The notes beneath the pieces were generated by a model. That model was not told where the DNA came from and ran no database searches. It worked only from the letters and a program-made list of their open reading frames with translations. Shown one piece after another: positions 46,871-61,568 of a stretch of DNA of 64,000 bases. Position numbers and translations under genes: made by a program. Position 1 is the first letter of the stretch; each line of letters begins with the position of its first letter. This stretch comes from Siphlonurus alternatus. Taxonomy: Eukaryota; Arthropoda; Insecta; Ephemeroptera; Siphlonuridae. The stretch is from NCBI GenBank assembly GCA_949825025.1, contig OX463784.1:16124124-16188123 (forward strand), read 5' to 3'.

Positions 46871-49403
46871 GAGAAAGACAGTTAGTGTGCTCACAAAGTG
46901 TACAGTACACTTTTTAAAATAACATAGAATAAATTCCTTATTCCAATAAAAAGTTTGATGTAGTCTCATAAAAATAACATAAAAAATCAATTTGACAAAA
47001 GAAGCACGAAAATTATCAATTATTGCACGATGTTGTCTCGACTGGTACGAACAACTCACGTGGATGGTTCCAATGAACATTGGGGATGAGGTTCTTTAAC
47101 ATGCAATCTGCTAAATGTCGCCGTCTTGCGACTATAGTTCACTAAATAAAATATGTCAACTCCCCTGATTTTATCAATAATGTGTTGAATTGAGTCACAT
47201 TTTTGTACACATAGTTGTGTTTAATTTCATATTTTAAAAATATACATCATATTAATCATATAATAATTTTACTGCGGTTTCTTTATATTTTTTATATTTT
47301 TTGTGATAATACTGGGAAAGACACCTATTATAAAATTATTAAAATTTTAAACAGAATCCGTTCTTCTCAACAACTAACAAGAGAAAAAATATTAATATTA
47401 TAAAAAAAACAAATATTAATATACATTACCAATTTCTTTAATTTATATGTAACAAAATAGAAATCAATTTGTTGAAAAATTAGTACAGTTAATTATTCTA
47501 TAATAATGCAATGACAATTGGTGTGTTTTATTACAGCGTGCAATGAACGACAAGAGTCGTTATTTTATCTTATGACAGCTGATATAAAATTATCATCATG
47601 ACTTCAGAATACATTTTACTTTATCTCCAAGCTTTGATAAGGACTATAGAAACTTATAATTAAGATATAAAAATGAACTTTACTTCTTACAATAAAGATT
47701 ACAATTCACATTCTCATCAGCTGATATTTTATCTTTAGACGATGACATTTGAGAGTAAAAAAATCAGAGCAGTCTTGAAATCTTGTTCAAGTCACGAGCA
47801 CGCTTCAAACCAAAGTGCAATAATTTCTTTAATTATTTTAAAAATTGCAAACTCTAGTAACATAAATAAGAGTATGTCTTATAAAGTTTTTTAAATGACT
47901 TTAATTACTATTGAATTATCAATACTTTTTAATATAATAATTTATATTAAATCTCAAAAGTGTTGTGTTCCGTTGCGATATTACGATTTTGATGTATTAT
48001 TTTGTAATAGACGTCGAAGGCGAAAGTTGTATTAATTTTTAATTACATTGGAATCGAAGCTTTATTGAACTTGAATTATATTGTGTGGTAGAAATTAAGA
48101 ACATAGAACTGAAAAAAAAAAAAAAACTAGTAAAATGAATCGTAAAGTGAAAATGTAAGTAAAAATATTGATCATTATTTTAAGAGGGAACAATCAGGAA
48201 TTAGTTACAGTATATATTGTATTCAATAATGCATGATAATTTAATGTGAAAAGGTAAAAGATACGAAAGGTTTTTACACTACGGCCAAGTTATCTATCTC
48301 AGCACTTACCTAATGTAACTAAGGAAACGTGGAAACTTCAGTCAAGATGGTCGGATTTGACATAACAATACCACAGACACCACGGTTCCAAGCTTGCTCG
48401 GGGCAATTCGGTTTTCATTTTGATCATTATATAGTCTGCATGATTGATTGTACTGTTTTTTTTGTGTTTTTTTAATATTGCCAATCTCGAAAAATATAAA
48501 ATTGTTTTAACAAAGGTTTGTACATTCGAGTATCATTAATAATACTAATAAATATCATTAATAAATACCAAAGTACATAATTATTACATGGATTTACATT
48601 TATCTGCATATTTTTATTGAAAATATATATTTTGTTCTTTTTCTCATTCATCTCTCAAACGAAGGTCCGTGGTGTAATATATGCAATATATAGTAGGCCA
48701 GTCAATATAGGTGAAAATCCTATCTTGACCTCGGATAAATTCCGAAGTTTGTGATTTTTTCAGCATCGGTAGAACTCGATGCCTTGAGTAACATATCCAA
48801 AGCCCCCCAAAATCCCACCGGGGCTTTCGCCGCCATCTTGATGGAAAGTTATGCATATAGTACCCTCACTAATTTGCATATTGTGGCGGAACCGTGTTAC
48901 ATAGAAGCAATGTAAATGCATATAATGATAGGCAGATATATTTGCTACAAGAAAATATAAAAATATATTTAATTTTAATTTCAATTAACCCTTAAATTAA
49001 TTATTTTCTGAAAAGTTTGGTGTTAAAAAAAAGTTTAACGGTGAATTTCGTAGTCAATATATATAAATACAGAAATATTCTTCATTCAAAAGTTTAAGAC
49101 AAAATTCTTGCAATTTCATAAATGCTGATAACTTTTTCTTAGCTTAAAAAATGAAGAAGATACGCGACTTCGTAGCGCAAGAAACATGCCAGTTGACCGC
49201 TCTGCCTGCCCGCCCGCCCCAATACAACACGCCATTATAATACAGCGCGTGGGCACTGCAATGAATGCGCTCTCGCGGTTCTCAGTGGCTTGTCATCTTT
49301 GTATATAATATGTATTATTTATTATATATATTATTTATTACATATATAAATTATATTTATATATTATTATATGTTCAACGTGTGTTAATAGCTACAATAG
49401 CCC

Positions 49404-49772
49404 TTAAGGGTGAGGTAACGTGCCCAATGTTAAAAAAATATCACATACAGCATGACACATGAAAATTATGAAAAAAAAAATTAAAATGTTCTCCTCTACA
49501 TTCTCTATAATATCAGTGGCTAAAATATCATGTATACAAATTCGAGCTAGTTTTTGAAGTTGACTAGATTAACATTGAAGTTTGATTTTTCCATGTTAAA
49601 GTATAGTCAACTTTAAAAATTCATAACTAAAAAAAAAAAAAAAACTAGCTCGAATTTGTATACCTGATATTTTAGCTACTGATATTATAGGGAATGTAGA
49701 GGAGAACATTTTAAAAAAATTTCATGTGTCATGGGATATTTTTTAACATTGGGCGCGTTACCTTCCCCTTAA
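49404..49772. mobile_element. TTAA-bounded palindromic MITE (family B)
   Basis: TTAAGGGTGAGGTAACGTGC is mirrored by GCGCGTTACCTTCCCCTTAA; the centre has AAACTAGCTCGAATTTGTAT and complement. The layout is like family A but the sequence differs. Confidence 0.8.
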
Positions 49773-49819
49773 ATCGTGAAGTTCAAGAAAAAATATTCGT
49801 CTATTGGAAATAGGTTACA

Positions 49820-50211
49820 TTAAGGGTAAGATAACACGAACAATCGATTGTTGTTAGTCCCATTTGATTAACATGTAAACCTTAGCAACCTCATAATGAT
49901 TCTGAATTTTTTTTGAGAGACAGTTCTTGGCATTAAAAAAATATGGAGTAAATTTCAAAACAATCGGACGATCCAATTTTTTTAAATGAATTTTTTAAAT
50001 TTTCAGTATAGGGCTTTCCCATGGAGACCGAAACTAAAAAATTAATTTAAAAAAATTGGATCGTCCGATTGTTTTGAAATTTTCTCCATATTTTTTTAAT
50101 GCCAAGAACTGTCTCTAAAAAAAATTCAGAATCATTATGAGGTTGCTAAGGTTTACATGTTAATCAAATGAGACTAACAACAATCGATTGTTCGTGTTAT
50201 CTTACCCTTAA
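49820..50211. mobile_element. TTAA-bounded palindromic MITE (family C)
   Basis: TTAAGGGTAAGATAACACGA and its complement end the element; arms of about 180 bp (AACAATCGATTGTTGTTAGT, AAATTGGATCGTCCGATTG) are close to perfect. It lies 48 bp from the family B copy. Confidence 0.83.
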
Positions 50212-53200
50212 GTTGTAAATTTATTTGTATCAATATTCTTAATAATTATGCTAAATATCAATCATTGAAGCTTTTTATTAACTTCTCGTGACATTGATTA
50301 TTACGTATATACAATATACATTGTAATACATTTTTTTAAGTAAAGTGCAGTAAATTTAATTCTTTGCCCTTTTTGTCAGTCATGCATATATATACAAAAA
50401 TAATTATATTCCTTCTTTATATTTATAATGTTTGTTTATGTCAGCTAGCTTACAAATAACATAATGTTTCAATAAAAATTTTGCTTCCTCATACCCCCAT
50501 ATGAGTAAATAATTATGATTATATATTTATATAAATTACAATGTGTAAGGCACAGTGGAAAACAGTCAGCATGAATATTTTGGTGCTGTGTTGATGATAC
50601 AGTACTTTATTGTGCATTGTTACAGTTTAATGATTATTTGTAGAGATTATGAATTATGTGATGACTATATTTATTATATAATGATCGTAAATAGTAAATA
50701 TTAAATTATAATTAAAAAAACTTGTTTTATGGATATATTTTTATTATTATTATTATTGCATTTATAATTTATAACATGTTTTAATGAAATAATAAATTAA
50801 TTTGTTGGCATTTTTTATGTTAAACAGGTAATTTATATAATACACTTAGAAAACGGTTTCTAAAATATAAAGAAAAGAAAAACAAAATATTATCCAGGCC
50901 CTTGAAGCCTTGGAGAAGCCTCGAACGTTGTAAAATTTTGGGAAAAATTAGATGCTTTCATCACAAAAAAAAAATAAATAAAAAATAAAAAAATAAAACT
51001 GTGTGAAAATTCCCACCATATAACATAATTAACATACAACTCGATACGATACTATAGCATACGAAATACATCGAGTTCCTTTCGTTTCTATTACAGAATA
51101 ATGCTCTGAAATGTACATTGATAATATTTGAATATTATTATACGATATATTATACAGTATATTATATGGTTTGTTGTCGATGCTTCATAATAACATAATT
51201 ATAATAAATAACATTATATCCGTCGTCCATTCAAATCCACATACTGACAAAGTCATATTATAATAAATTAATACGGATTATAAAAATCATATATTAATAA
51301 TGTAAAATTTATTGTGAACTGTACATAACTCAGTAACTGATTATAAATATGCGAAATGTTATACAATTTTTTACATTAAGATACCACATGTTTTGGACTA
51401 TGACCCATATGGTCAAGTGATGTGAGCATGACACTATGGTGAGGATGATAAAAGTTTATAGGAAGCTGTAGATATTAATGTTTTTCATTTTATTATTTTT
51501 TACCATGCAATAAGTGTTCATTATAATGGAGAACTGTCTTGTATTATTATAATAATATATAATAAGTATTATATATTATTATATATATAATACTTATATA
51601 ATAAGTATTATTATAACCATCTATGTTTTAGAGTGATTATTTGAATTCAATTGCAGGGTGTGTTACCATAATAGAATTTTTTATACTGCTTTGATTTGTT
51701 TGTATGCAGGATTATTTGTTATGTTTTTGTATTGACGTGCTTTAAAATTGTTTGTGATTATTCTTTATGACGTGCTTATATTGTTGTACAATCAAAGAGC
51801 AATAAAATGATTATGAATTATGATGTAACGTGCGAATCAACAAATCAATTGAAAACCACAGTTGTTAATCCGTTCGTTAACGAGACTACGTGTATACAAC
51901 ATCTGGCCGTATGTGCATGCACGTACTTATATAACGTTTAATTATACAGGGAGGGGTTATATTATATACGACTTGATATTATTATCATATATGTACCGTA
52001 ACTTCTCGAGTGTTGCGCAGACAAAAGAAAATTATATCACTGCTATGTACTCTGATTGTCTGCTGTGACCCAGTAATAAATATTAAATATATTATACCTT
52101 TATGTAATTTTCAATCAAAGAGAAAAATAAATAAATAAAAATAATAAAAGATGCACGTATATGAAGCATATCATGATGCTTTTTATGTTAAAAGCCCAGT
52201 AAAATTTACAGGAAATTAAAATTATTTAATTATAAAAAAAACGTAGATGCATTTTATTATTTATTAATTAATCCGAAAAATAAAGAAAAAATATTTTTTT
52301 ACCAAAATGTCTTAAGGACATTGACAATTGCAAATTGTTTCGAAAAACTGTGAAAAAGGTTCTTTAATTAAAAAGTAATTTTACTCTGTAAAATCATTTG
52401 AAAGTAACAAGTTGCCTGAAAATATTCTATCCTCATAACTCTGTTTAAATTGTTCACCATCAATATTGTTTAGCTTTTATAAACTTTATAATTTACTGTG
52501 AAGTTGTGTATCCTTGTGTAGTTTTAGTTTGTTTCTTTATTATTACTAAATAGTATAATTTATGTATAATTTATAATATCTTTTTGCTACTATTAACGTG
52601 GACTAATGTTGTCTCTGATGTACAATCTAAGAAGTTTAAATAAAATATTATTATTATTTTAGTCGTCATGGCACAGCCAAATTTTTCATTCGTGTGTTTT
52701 TTTACGGCGTAATTATGATCGACGTCTTTCTAAATCTAAAAACAAGGTCAACATGGTGTGTATGCATCTTATATTTATTATTTTTTTCACGATATTTTCA
52801 ATCAATTTTGTCTCCATACGTAAAAATATACATTCTCTTTCAAATTGTAAAGATATTATAAATTACATACAAAAACTTTATGTTCATCAACCTTCAGTTT
52901 CAATTTATTACACTTATTTTTTATTTTAATAAATAATATCAGACTAAAAAAAAAAAACACTTCAACGACGCGTGTCCAAACCTTTGTTGTTGTAAAAATA
53001 TATAATTCAGTAATAAATTCCAGCTGCTTGTATCTCGTCACATTTACAGCAGCAAGCTGTAGTTTTATGCAAGTCATCATGATAATCAAAATGTAAACAT
53101 TATAAACTCGAACACACTTTCGTTTACAAAAAAATTGTTTTAGTTTTCTGTGTTTAATAATACGAAAATGAGTCTTATGACAAGTGAGATTTACTATAGG

Positions 53201-54690
53201 TATATAACACTTGACTGAGTATTTGTTATAAACTGTATCACGTCAGGTAATTTTTATAAAGCTCAGATCCACAAGTCATCTTTCTTGTCATTTTTTTACA
53301 GTATTGATGATATCATTCTCTGTGCATGTAAAATGTAATAAGTACGCCGTGTTTTTGTTCATGTGGTTTTTATTATGTTACATGCAGATCAATTTGATAT
53401 TATCACCGGAAATATATAGTCACAAGTAAAAGTTTCTGTTTTTTTATTACTTTATATAAAAAGAGATTAAGTTTCAATAATAATAATAAAAAAAAAAAAG
53501 ACCATGACAATATGAAGGGATCTTGTATTATAATATCATATACCATAATTATATGTATAATAAAGTGTATTTATATAAGCATTAATCTATTGATGGTGAA
53601 ACAAATCATTGACACTATGGAGGCTTCAAGTCATCTAATTTTGTGGTGTTCCAACCGTCCTATCTAACAATAAGATCAAAATTGCTGTTTTGACGTTCAG
53701 CAAATTTTCAGAGGAGTTTTTTATTCGATATCAGAAAACTCCTTGGTTTGAAAAGTAGATGATGTCTTCAAATTTTCTTATGGGGGGGGGGGGGAACTGA
53801 GAATACTTGAAGAAATCCATTGCAATATGTACTTTAAAGTAAATGCCCCCTCAATTACGACTTACGACGTATATCATATTATGTACCAAAGAAATATTGT
53901 ACACTTAAATATCCCAGACTAATGTTTTTCCATATATTACAGTGACCTAGTTATTCAATTTCCTTCAAAAATTGTTATTAATTAATATCCTGCGTCAAAA
54001 ATTAATTAGAATTTCCTGTTTTCAAAATCTTTGGTTTTATCATTCAGAGATAAAATTTTAGTTAGTAGCTTGTAGTGTTTGACCAGTAATATAATGATTA
54101 TAATGTAATATTTTTGTGGGTTTTATTGGTTTTCACATCTTGATGAGTAAATACGTTGTTTGCATTTTTAACATGGTATGTATAATGCATAATTATAATA
54201 CTTTTCCAACGATTTTTTACTAGTAATATAGAATTTTTGACTTCTTTTTATTAATAGCAATATGGTCAGGCAAAATCCTGACCCTCGATTTATTTACCTG
54301 TTCATAAACCGTGAATGCAGATGCGCTGTTGGCATAAAGCAGTGTTAGCAGTTTGAGAAATAATGGGGGGACATTCACAAAGCTCTTTAACCCATACTTT
54401 AGCATCAGGGATAAAAATCGAGGCTAAAGTGGGGGTTAAAGTGCTTTGTGAATGCCTCTCAATAATTTCAACGGATATTAAAAAAAAATCTCTTTAACAC
54501 TGATATATAATCTTAAAAGTTTAGAACCAATTGGGGGCTTCTTTATAAAAGCAATTTAGAAATGTACATGCAAAACGTGATAGGCATGCATGACACTAAA
54601 ATTGTGTACTATAAAATAACTTTATTTTTTAAAAATATTTTATTTTCGCAGTCATCACGTAAGTGTTTTGTGTTTTTATTATATATAATT
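50212..54690. other. AT-rich region without recognised gene
   Basis: No supported exon. Contents are AT-rich unique sequence, a short G run at 53784-53795, and an inverted-repeat element at about 54365-54470 with ends GGGGGACATTCACAAAGC-like and GCTTTGTGAATGC, related to the inner element at 4276-4443. Confidence 0.5.
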
Positions 54691-55035
54691 TTTTTTTTTT
54701 TACAAGGATACACCCCTTAGAGCTTACAGCTCGCGGCGGGGTACTGGGTAGGGATAAGGTAGGGAACGGATAATGGTCACGGCCTGCATGCTTACGCGTC
54801 CCAGCATTCGCTGAAGTGAGACTGAGGGAACCGTGGAAAACCCCAGTCAGGACGGACACCTCTACTTTTTCTCAATGGACTAAAGCGATGTCCAAAACCT
54901 GGGGAACCACACACAAGTGCATCACTGCACTGGGTGGAAAGCGAGATAAATTTACCCCAGGGAAGGAGCAGCGTATTTTTTACTTGAAACGGTCACCCAT
55001 CCAAGTACTAACCACGCTCGACTTAGCCTGACTTC
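54691..55035 (-). mobile_element. 5S-headed SINE, slightly 5'-truncated
   Basis: Minus-strand copy whose 3' end (GTGTATCCTTGTAAAAAAAA) is at 54691. It reaches back into the 5S part (TTAGTACTTGGATGGGTGAC) and stops at GAAGTCAGGCTAAGTCGAG near 55035. It lies about 200 bp before the candidate exon. Confidence 0.82.
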
Positions 55036-55236
55036 ATGTACAGGATTGTTTATATATTTACAGCATTCCATTATTGCTTAATGGCTATGTTTGTATCCTT
55101 CTATAAGAAATTTTATATAACTCCAGCAGGGCCTGATTTCAATTTTTAACAGTTGAAATGTTATTATTTTCTAATAATTACGTATGTATTTATGTATACT
55201 GTAATACATTTAATAACAATTTTATTATGTTGACAG

Positions 55237-55482
55237 TGCGGCGGCCAAGATGGTACTAAGGAGGTGACGTCTTCACCCGTCCCTATGGAGGGTGGCGAGG
55301 ACAGTAATTGTGCCCCTGGTGGAGCGGGGGGCCCTGGGGGCAACCAGACTTCCCAGCGACCCACCCGCTGCTTCAAGCCCCCGCCCGTACCCCAGGACCA
55401 CGACGTGAACACCGGGGCCACGCCTGCAGACTTGTCAGACATGAACTTCTGTATGGCGTCCTACCTCACTGAGGCTATGAAG
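55237..55482 (+). CDS. Candidate internal coding exon, gene not recognised
   Basis: A G+C-rich island of 82 in-frame codons in very AT-rich DNA, preceded by a plausible acceptor (TTATGTTGACAG) and followed by a good donor (AAG then GTAAAC). Both ends are phase 0, with a stop codon just upstream of the acceptor. The peptide is Gly/Pro-rich at first (GGAGGPGGNQ, FKPPPVPQ) and ends in a more structured segment, DLSDMNFCMASYLTEAMK. C or G at third positions resembles the exons of the three known genes. No partner exon was recognised within the window, so this probably belongs to a gene with long introns reaching beyond 64000. I do not recognise the family. A hAT-like MITE sits 25 bp downstream. 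Confidence 0.5.
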
Positions 55483-55507
55483 GTAAACGGAGGGGAAGAG
55501 GGAGGGT

Positions 55508-55697
55508 CAGGCGCAGATCCAGAATTAAATTTCGGGAGGGGGAGCCATCTCATATATGTATAAGGCCAATGTTTAAAAAAAATGGGAAAGGCCTATATTA
55601 CCCATGTTAAATTCAAAATTTCAGGAGGGGGGTTTCAGCCTTCCCGAAATTTTGAATTTATATCCCCCCCCCCACTCTTCCTCTGGATCCGCGCCTT
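55508..55697. mobile_element. hAT-like MITE, CAGGCGCGGATC family, copy 3
   Basis: CAGGCGCAGATCC and GGATCCGCGCCTT ends, flanked by a perfect GGGAGGGT duplication (55500-55507, 55698-55705). It starts 25 bp past the donor of the candidate exon. Confidence 0.83.
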
Positions 55698-56460
55698 GGG
55701 AGGGTTTACCCCACTGGTATTGTAAATCAGTGGTTTAGTATATAAAGGAGGTACTGTACACGGTAGTACGCTGCTTGAAAACCTCTGAAATTTTTATTTC
55801 AAATATTTAAATGTATTTAGATAGATAAGTGATACGCTGCCGTCATCAGCGTACCTTTTCCGGTCAAAACCTACGCTGCAAATTTAAAGATCACGTAAAT
55901 TATAATGCAACTATATTATAACTCTTGATGTTCATTCATTATGGCGATCGTGATATATTATATATGTGGTGGTTTAAGAGCTTTTTTTATTTTCCATGGA
56001 AGGAGTTGTCGCAGAAAGTAAGGCGACGATCATTAAATTTTTAAATATAGCAGCCGCCATTTTGTTTCTTACCCTGAATATTAGGCCACACACTTTACTG
56101 TAGGGAAACGAATTGTTCTCAGATATTTAAATTTTTTAGCGTATCTGGAAGGCGTAAAGCAGTTATTGATTGAAATAATTTAATGATTGACATTTTCTGT
56201 ATCATGTAGCAAGTTTCAAAACGTAGTACGTGATAATCTCATCAGAATAAATCTTGCATGTATTTGAGAATTTGAGGATATTTTTATAGTGTGACTGATA
56301 CTGAAAAATAAGACTATAAATTAACATACGCGGACGTAAATTTAGCACCATCCTGTGTGGTGTCCATACTACAAACTTTGATTATCTAAATATTTTTACA
56401 TATTATCTTTAGAGGAAATGACCTCTGTTATATCAATACAGTGAATGTATTATTATACAT

Positions 56461-56791
56461 TTAAGGTAAAGATAACACGGATCAGCTGGCCCAATGCTAA
56501 AAAAATCCCATTCATAAAAATTATGAAAAAAATATAAAATGTTCTCCTCTACATCCCCTATCAGTAGGTAAAATATCAGGTACTGTATACAAAAACGAGC
56601 TAGTTTTCGAGTTATTAATTTTTAAAGTTGACTAATTAATAACTCGAAAACTAGCTCGTTTTTGTATACCTGATATTTTATCTACTGATAGGGGGATGTA
56701 GAGGAGAACATTTTATTTATTTTTTTTTTTCATAATTTTTATGAATGGGATTTTTTTAGCAATGGGCCAGCTGATCCTTGTTATGTTTTAA
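56461..56791. mobile_element. TTAA-bounded palindromic MITE (family A, copy 3)
   Basis: The left end TTAAGGTAAAGATAACACGG and both GGATCAGCTGGCCCAATGCT arms are clear; the right terminus is decayed and ends near TTAA at 56788. Confidence 0.75.
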
Positions 56792-59700
56792 TATGTTTTT
56801 CGTCTTTTTTTTAATGTTCTCGGTCATTGGTTGACAGTTTGTAACGAAGAATTAATTCGGTGAGAGTATATTATACCGTATAATTATATATTATATGATT
56901 ATACACTTGAACATACCCAACAAAAAAACAAATTGAATATGGTGGCCAGTGTATAAAATTTGTATTAAATACTGTATAAACACATGATGAAACTTTATGG
57001 TGTTCATGTTATAAATTTTTACTTATAGATGTAGAAATTTTCCGCTTTAATATTTCCACGAAAATATTGCAATCTTTTGTACACATGAAATTTCCATGGA
57101 AAATATATCTGCTTGTAACGTACTTTATAGATAATATTTAATCTTGAATACTGCATGTGTGCCATGTAATACAGTAACCACCACGTACTTATGAGGTATA
57201 TATTAATGTGTCATTATAATTAACATCGTATTCATGCACGTGTCAATGTTTCTGTAACCTTGTTTAATTAGCAAATCGTTTCTTATTATATCTGTGTACG
57301 CAATGTTAATTTAATGTATAAAGTTTATAATTATTGTAGAAAGGACAAGAAAATGTAAACAATTAAGTGTAAGGATAATACTGCATGTTGTTATAATATA
57401 TACGCAATTTAGATTGCAGTTCATGATGATTTGATGTCATCACACATACTTATTATAGTAAGTCAAGGATAGTGGTAATGCAGACAAGTTATTTATTTTA
57501 ATATGAAATTATTACAATTGCAGAATGATTTAAAGTTTACACGGTTCCCTCAGTTTTCGTTGAAATCAATTTGTAAGAATACGGAAGGTTTCAGGGAATC
57601 ATCAAGTCTTCATAAATAATAATAAGAAATGTATAAAATCTGCATAGTAAATAGTATAATTATGCATAAATTTATGTCTTATTTGTACTACAGTATGCAG
57701 AAGTTTACCTAATTCAAAGGTTAAAATTATATATATTTTATACATATTATTTGTATTCCTATGCAATTTAAGTTGGTGGTTCAGAACTTCCTCTTACAGT
57801 ATACACAGCTTATGGTAAAATTTACAGAGAAATTAATAGGTAATAACCACAATTTTCTTATATATAATATACCCTATTCTTATAATGTAAATATATCGTA
57901 TATTTTGTTTCGTTTTGCTTTATCGTTTTGTACTTGAAGCATCAAATGTACACCTCGGGACAGAATGAACGTCACCCCTGCATAATTTACTGGAACTGCA
58001 CATATTATGAACTTTATGATTTTGATAGAGTTAGATGGAGGACACAGTCTACCGTATTTATTCTAAAAAAAAATAATAATTAATTGCATTAGATTCCGTG
58101 TGACCGTGACAATACCCATACTATCAGAGATAACGTTTGTTATAGGTGTTCATAAATCAAACGATCTGTAACTGTATAACAAAACCTTATAGTGCGGGGC
58201 ACTAAAATTATGATTTAGAAAGGTCAGTTCTACAACAAACTAAATTAAAAATATTTTTGTCTATAAATAAAATGAGCGTAAATATATTTTTCCAAATACG
58301 TATTACGATCGATAGTAAAAATATGAATCGCCGGAAGGGTCAGTGCATAAATATCGTCTACAGTCTACATATTTTTATATATTTACAGCTACGGTCTAAG
58401 TTTTTGTTACCGCTGAACCATTTCTATTACAAGTATTATATATACATGGTGTCACACCAGTTTAGAATGTCATTATACTCACTGTGGAGGCGAGGTGAAC
58501 TTCAATAATTATTCGATAATATATTTAGCAAAGTTGCAGTTCTGGCACTCTCATTTTCCTCATATTTAACCCCTATTACCCCTATCATCAAAATCAGTAG
58601 GGGTTACTATAAAGAAAGCTTTATCTTGAAGTGTATACCTCGGGATAGCACGAACGTCACCTCTGCCTGTCTTACCGCAATGAATTTTGCAATTTCCCAC
58701 GCTCTGAGGTGGTGTAAGAAAGTGGTGTAAAAGTGTACACCGAGCACTACGAGCAGGGTTTACGAACAGACCTATATTCATGAATGAAGCTTGTAATATT
58801 ACAACAAAACCTCATGCCATTCTCTATGCTCATGCTAGGCTTCGGTTCGATCAGGGAATAATCTGTTCCCTGGTTCGATGATAGTATTAAAATGGGCTAC
58901 AATCGTTGATTTAATTATGGGTTTTTAATTTAATATTCTAATTTTAAAAGGTTATAGTATAGATTTAAAAAACGTATATTTTCCTATGAAATGTGCGTAA
59001 ATATTTTTCCAACTAAATATGTTACATGCCTAGAGCGGATATACTGTATAGTAATGTTCAAACATAAATTTCCATGCAACATCAACATTTAAATACCACG
59101 AAATATGCTTCACTAAAAATCGATAGTAAATATGAATCGCCGGAAGGGTCATGAAAGGTATGTGCAAGTTGTTATTTTCTCATGTTTATAAACATTGCAC
59201 AATCACGATGACGTAACGTCATTATACAATGTGCCAAATTATAGTTTTTGCTAATTGTCATTATATTATTGAAAAGTTGCAACGCAGCATGATCTGAGTA
59301 ATGTGATAAATATAATGGTCTCAGGGGAGCATTGCACTGTTAATTCGCATGTATCTCGTATGATATTTTATAAATAGCAAGACGTATAAAAAAAAAGTAA
59401 TATATTGAATTCGTAAATTTATACTCGTGCGATTATAAATATTTATTTTTTTCGTTATATGATTTTAATTGCAATTATTATTTGTATAACTTTAACATTT
59501 TTAAAGTATATATCAGGTCTTTATACTATTATCAAATGTAAATATTATGTCTACAGAATTTTGATAACAGTAAAGAAATAATAATCAATGAAAATTTATA
59601 AAACTTATTTTTAATATAATGTCAATTTCACAATATTTTTATTTTTACCAAAGGATTTCCGCATATTGCAATATACCATACAATGTACACAGCCATCCAT

Positions 59701-61419
59701 GTACGCAGTAAAAATATGAGTAAACATTTTACTTAACTTTTTTTTCAACTCCGTTTTAAAAAAAAAATCAAAACATCCATGATACATACATTCATAAATA
59801 GTACGATAATTAGCATCAGTCGGAATTAAAATAAATATTTGTGACCTAATATGAAATTATTTAAGTTCCAGGCAAAACTTCAACAATCCTTACCTCATGC
59901 AGAAGGAAAGTAACTTGTGTGTTTTTTTATTCATGTTATTATTTCAAATATAGACTTAATGTACATATATCAAAAGGTCTATAATAATAATAATTGTTTA
60001 TTAAGTTAAAAATATACAGTAATATTGGGAGGGAGAGGAAAAAAAAATCCAATTGGCAAACTGAAAAAGACAAATGCTCATACGCAATGTGATCAGTCAG
60101 CAATACATCGATCAGAAATAGCGTATACGTATATACGTCGTCAATGAAGAGAATGCATATTACAAAAAATATAATAATATTGCTATAATACGAATTTGTG
60201 TAGGCAAAACATTAAAAAGATTAAGGCAAATATGAAGAAAATATTTTATTTAATACAAGAAAACTTACGAGTGCACTAGAGGTGACTATTCAAAGTTTCA
60301 GGTTTTAAATAATTATATAGATCTTACCGGTGTGAATATTAAAATATAAGTGAATAGTTATAGGTATATGTTTTCTATATAATATACTGTAGTTGCCAAG
60401 GGCAAGGTTTTATATCGCTAGAGTGATACGACACTAAAAAATGGTTGCAAGTCATGATGACCATCATACTAACTGTCATCATGATGAGTTCTATACACAA
60501 GTTCTATACAGACTCTAATACTTTTGACACTGATCTATTATACAAAGATACGTACATCACTAATTTGCATGATTCTTTGTGCGTATAAACTATGTAATGT
60601 TATGACGTTAAATACAAAAGATGATTATTATTTTTTTATTATAATATATAGACAATTGGTTATATATGATAAATTATACTTTTTGTATTGACTTTCTCTA
60701 TAATTATGTCTGATGTCTACCTATAAGAGTAGAACCTATATACAGTACTAGGGATAGGGACGGAAGACGGCCAGAGAAAAGGCTTTATACAGGGTGCCCG
60801 ACAACCCTTAGGATGAATGGAAATAGAGTTAATATTTCATTTTTTTTCCCCCAATTTATTTATTGAACGCCTTAGATTTATATTATACTTTATACTGTAG
60901 TCCGTGGTGTATAATACAACATGTTTTTTTTTCTCATTTATGCAAGCTTGCAAGTAACTATTTATTAAATAAAATAGAATTTAATTTATTGATTTGTAAT
61001 TGTTATTAAAATGTTTAACAATGTAACAATATTTGCATATTTATTATTTTGAATGCAATGACATTGCAGTATTGTATACACTGTTATACATTCTTGTTCA
61101 GTATATATTTTTCATGATGTTTATAAGTAATTTTTGTTTATTTTTACAATGAAGGTGAACAAGAATTTTACGCCATCAGTAAAACAAAAATGCGGTAACA
61201 TCTAACTTTTTTGTAATCTCGCCGTAAAATATTCTCTCTGCATTGTATTTCGCGTGATAAAAAAGAATATATCATACTAAATATGTATATACACGTTTAA
61301 GCAATATAATAGTTCGTACTACGTTAAATATAATACCATTGGCGAATAAAAACTTAAATAAAATTTATTATATACGAAAACTTGTTTCTAATTATCTTGT
61401 TATATATTTTCAAGGTTTA
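56792..61419. other. AT-rich region without recognised gene
   Basis: No exon could be supported. A local duplication is visible: the block around CGATAGTAAA(AA)TATGAATCGCCGGAAGGGTCA occurs at 58311-58342 and again near 59112-59142, each with GCGTAAATAT upstream. TACACCTCGGGACAGAATGA near 57950 and TATACCTCGGGATAGCACGA near 58633 are another related pair. Confidence 0.45.
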
Positions 61420-61568
61420 TATCGTCCCTCGTCCGGAATAATGAGCTATCTGCTATTTTATATAGGTGAACGTAAAAATGAGCTTTATATTTTATGACGA
61501 TTATGACAGCTCATAATTACACTCACGTGATCGATCAGATAGCTCATTATTTCGGACAAGGGACGATA
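61420..61568. mobile_element. MITE family F, intact small copy
   Basis: TATCGTCCCTCGTCCGGAAT start and a GGGACGATA end; ATGAGCTATCTG and CAGATAGCTCAT on the arms; about 149 bp. TATA on either side may be part of the target duplication. Confidence 0.75.

Noticed and set aside
48290..48420. Another SINE copy (GGAAACGTGGAAACTTCAGTCAAGATGG)
   Set aside because: Only about 30 nt resemble the SINE body, with several differences; too little to call.
58835..58885. B-box-like GGTTCGATCA near a short hairpin
   Set aside because: No cloverleaf can be drawn and no A-box lies at the right distance.
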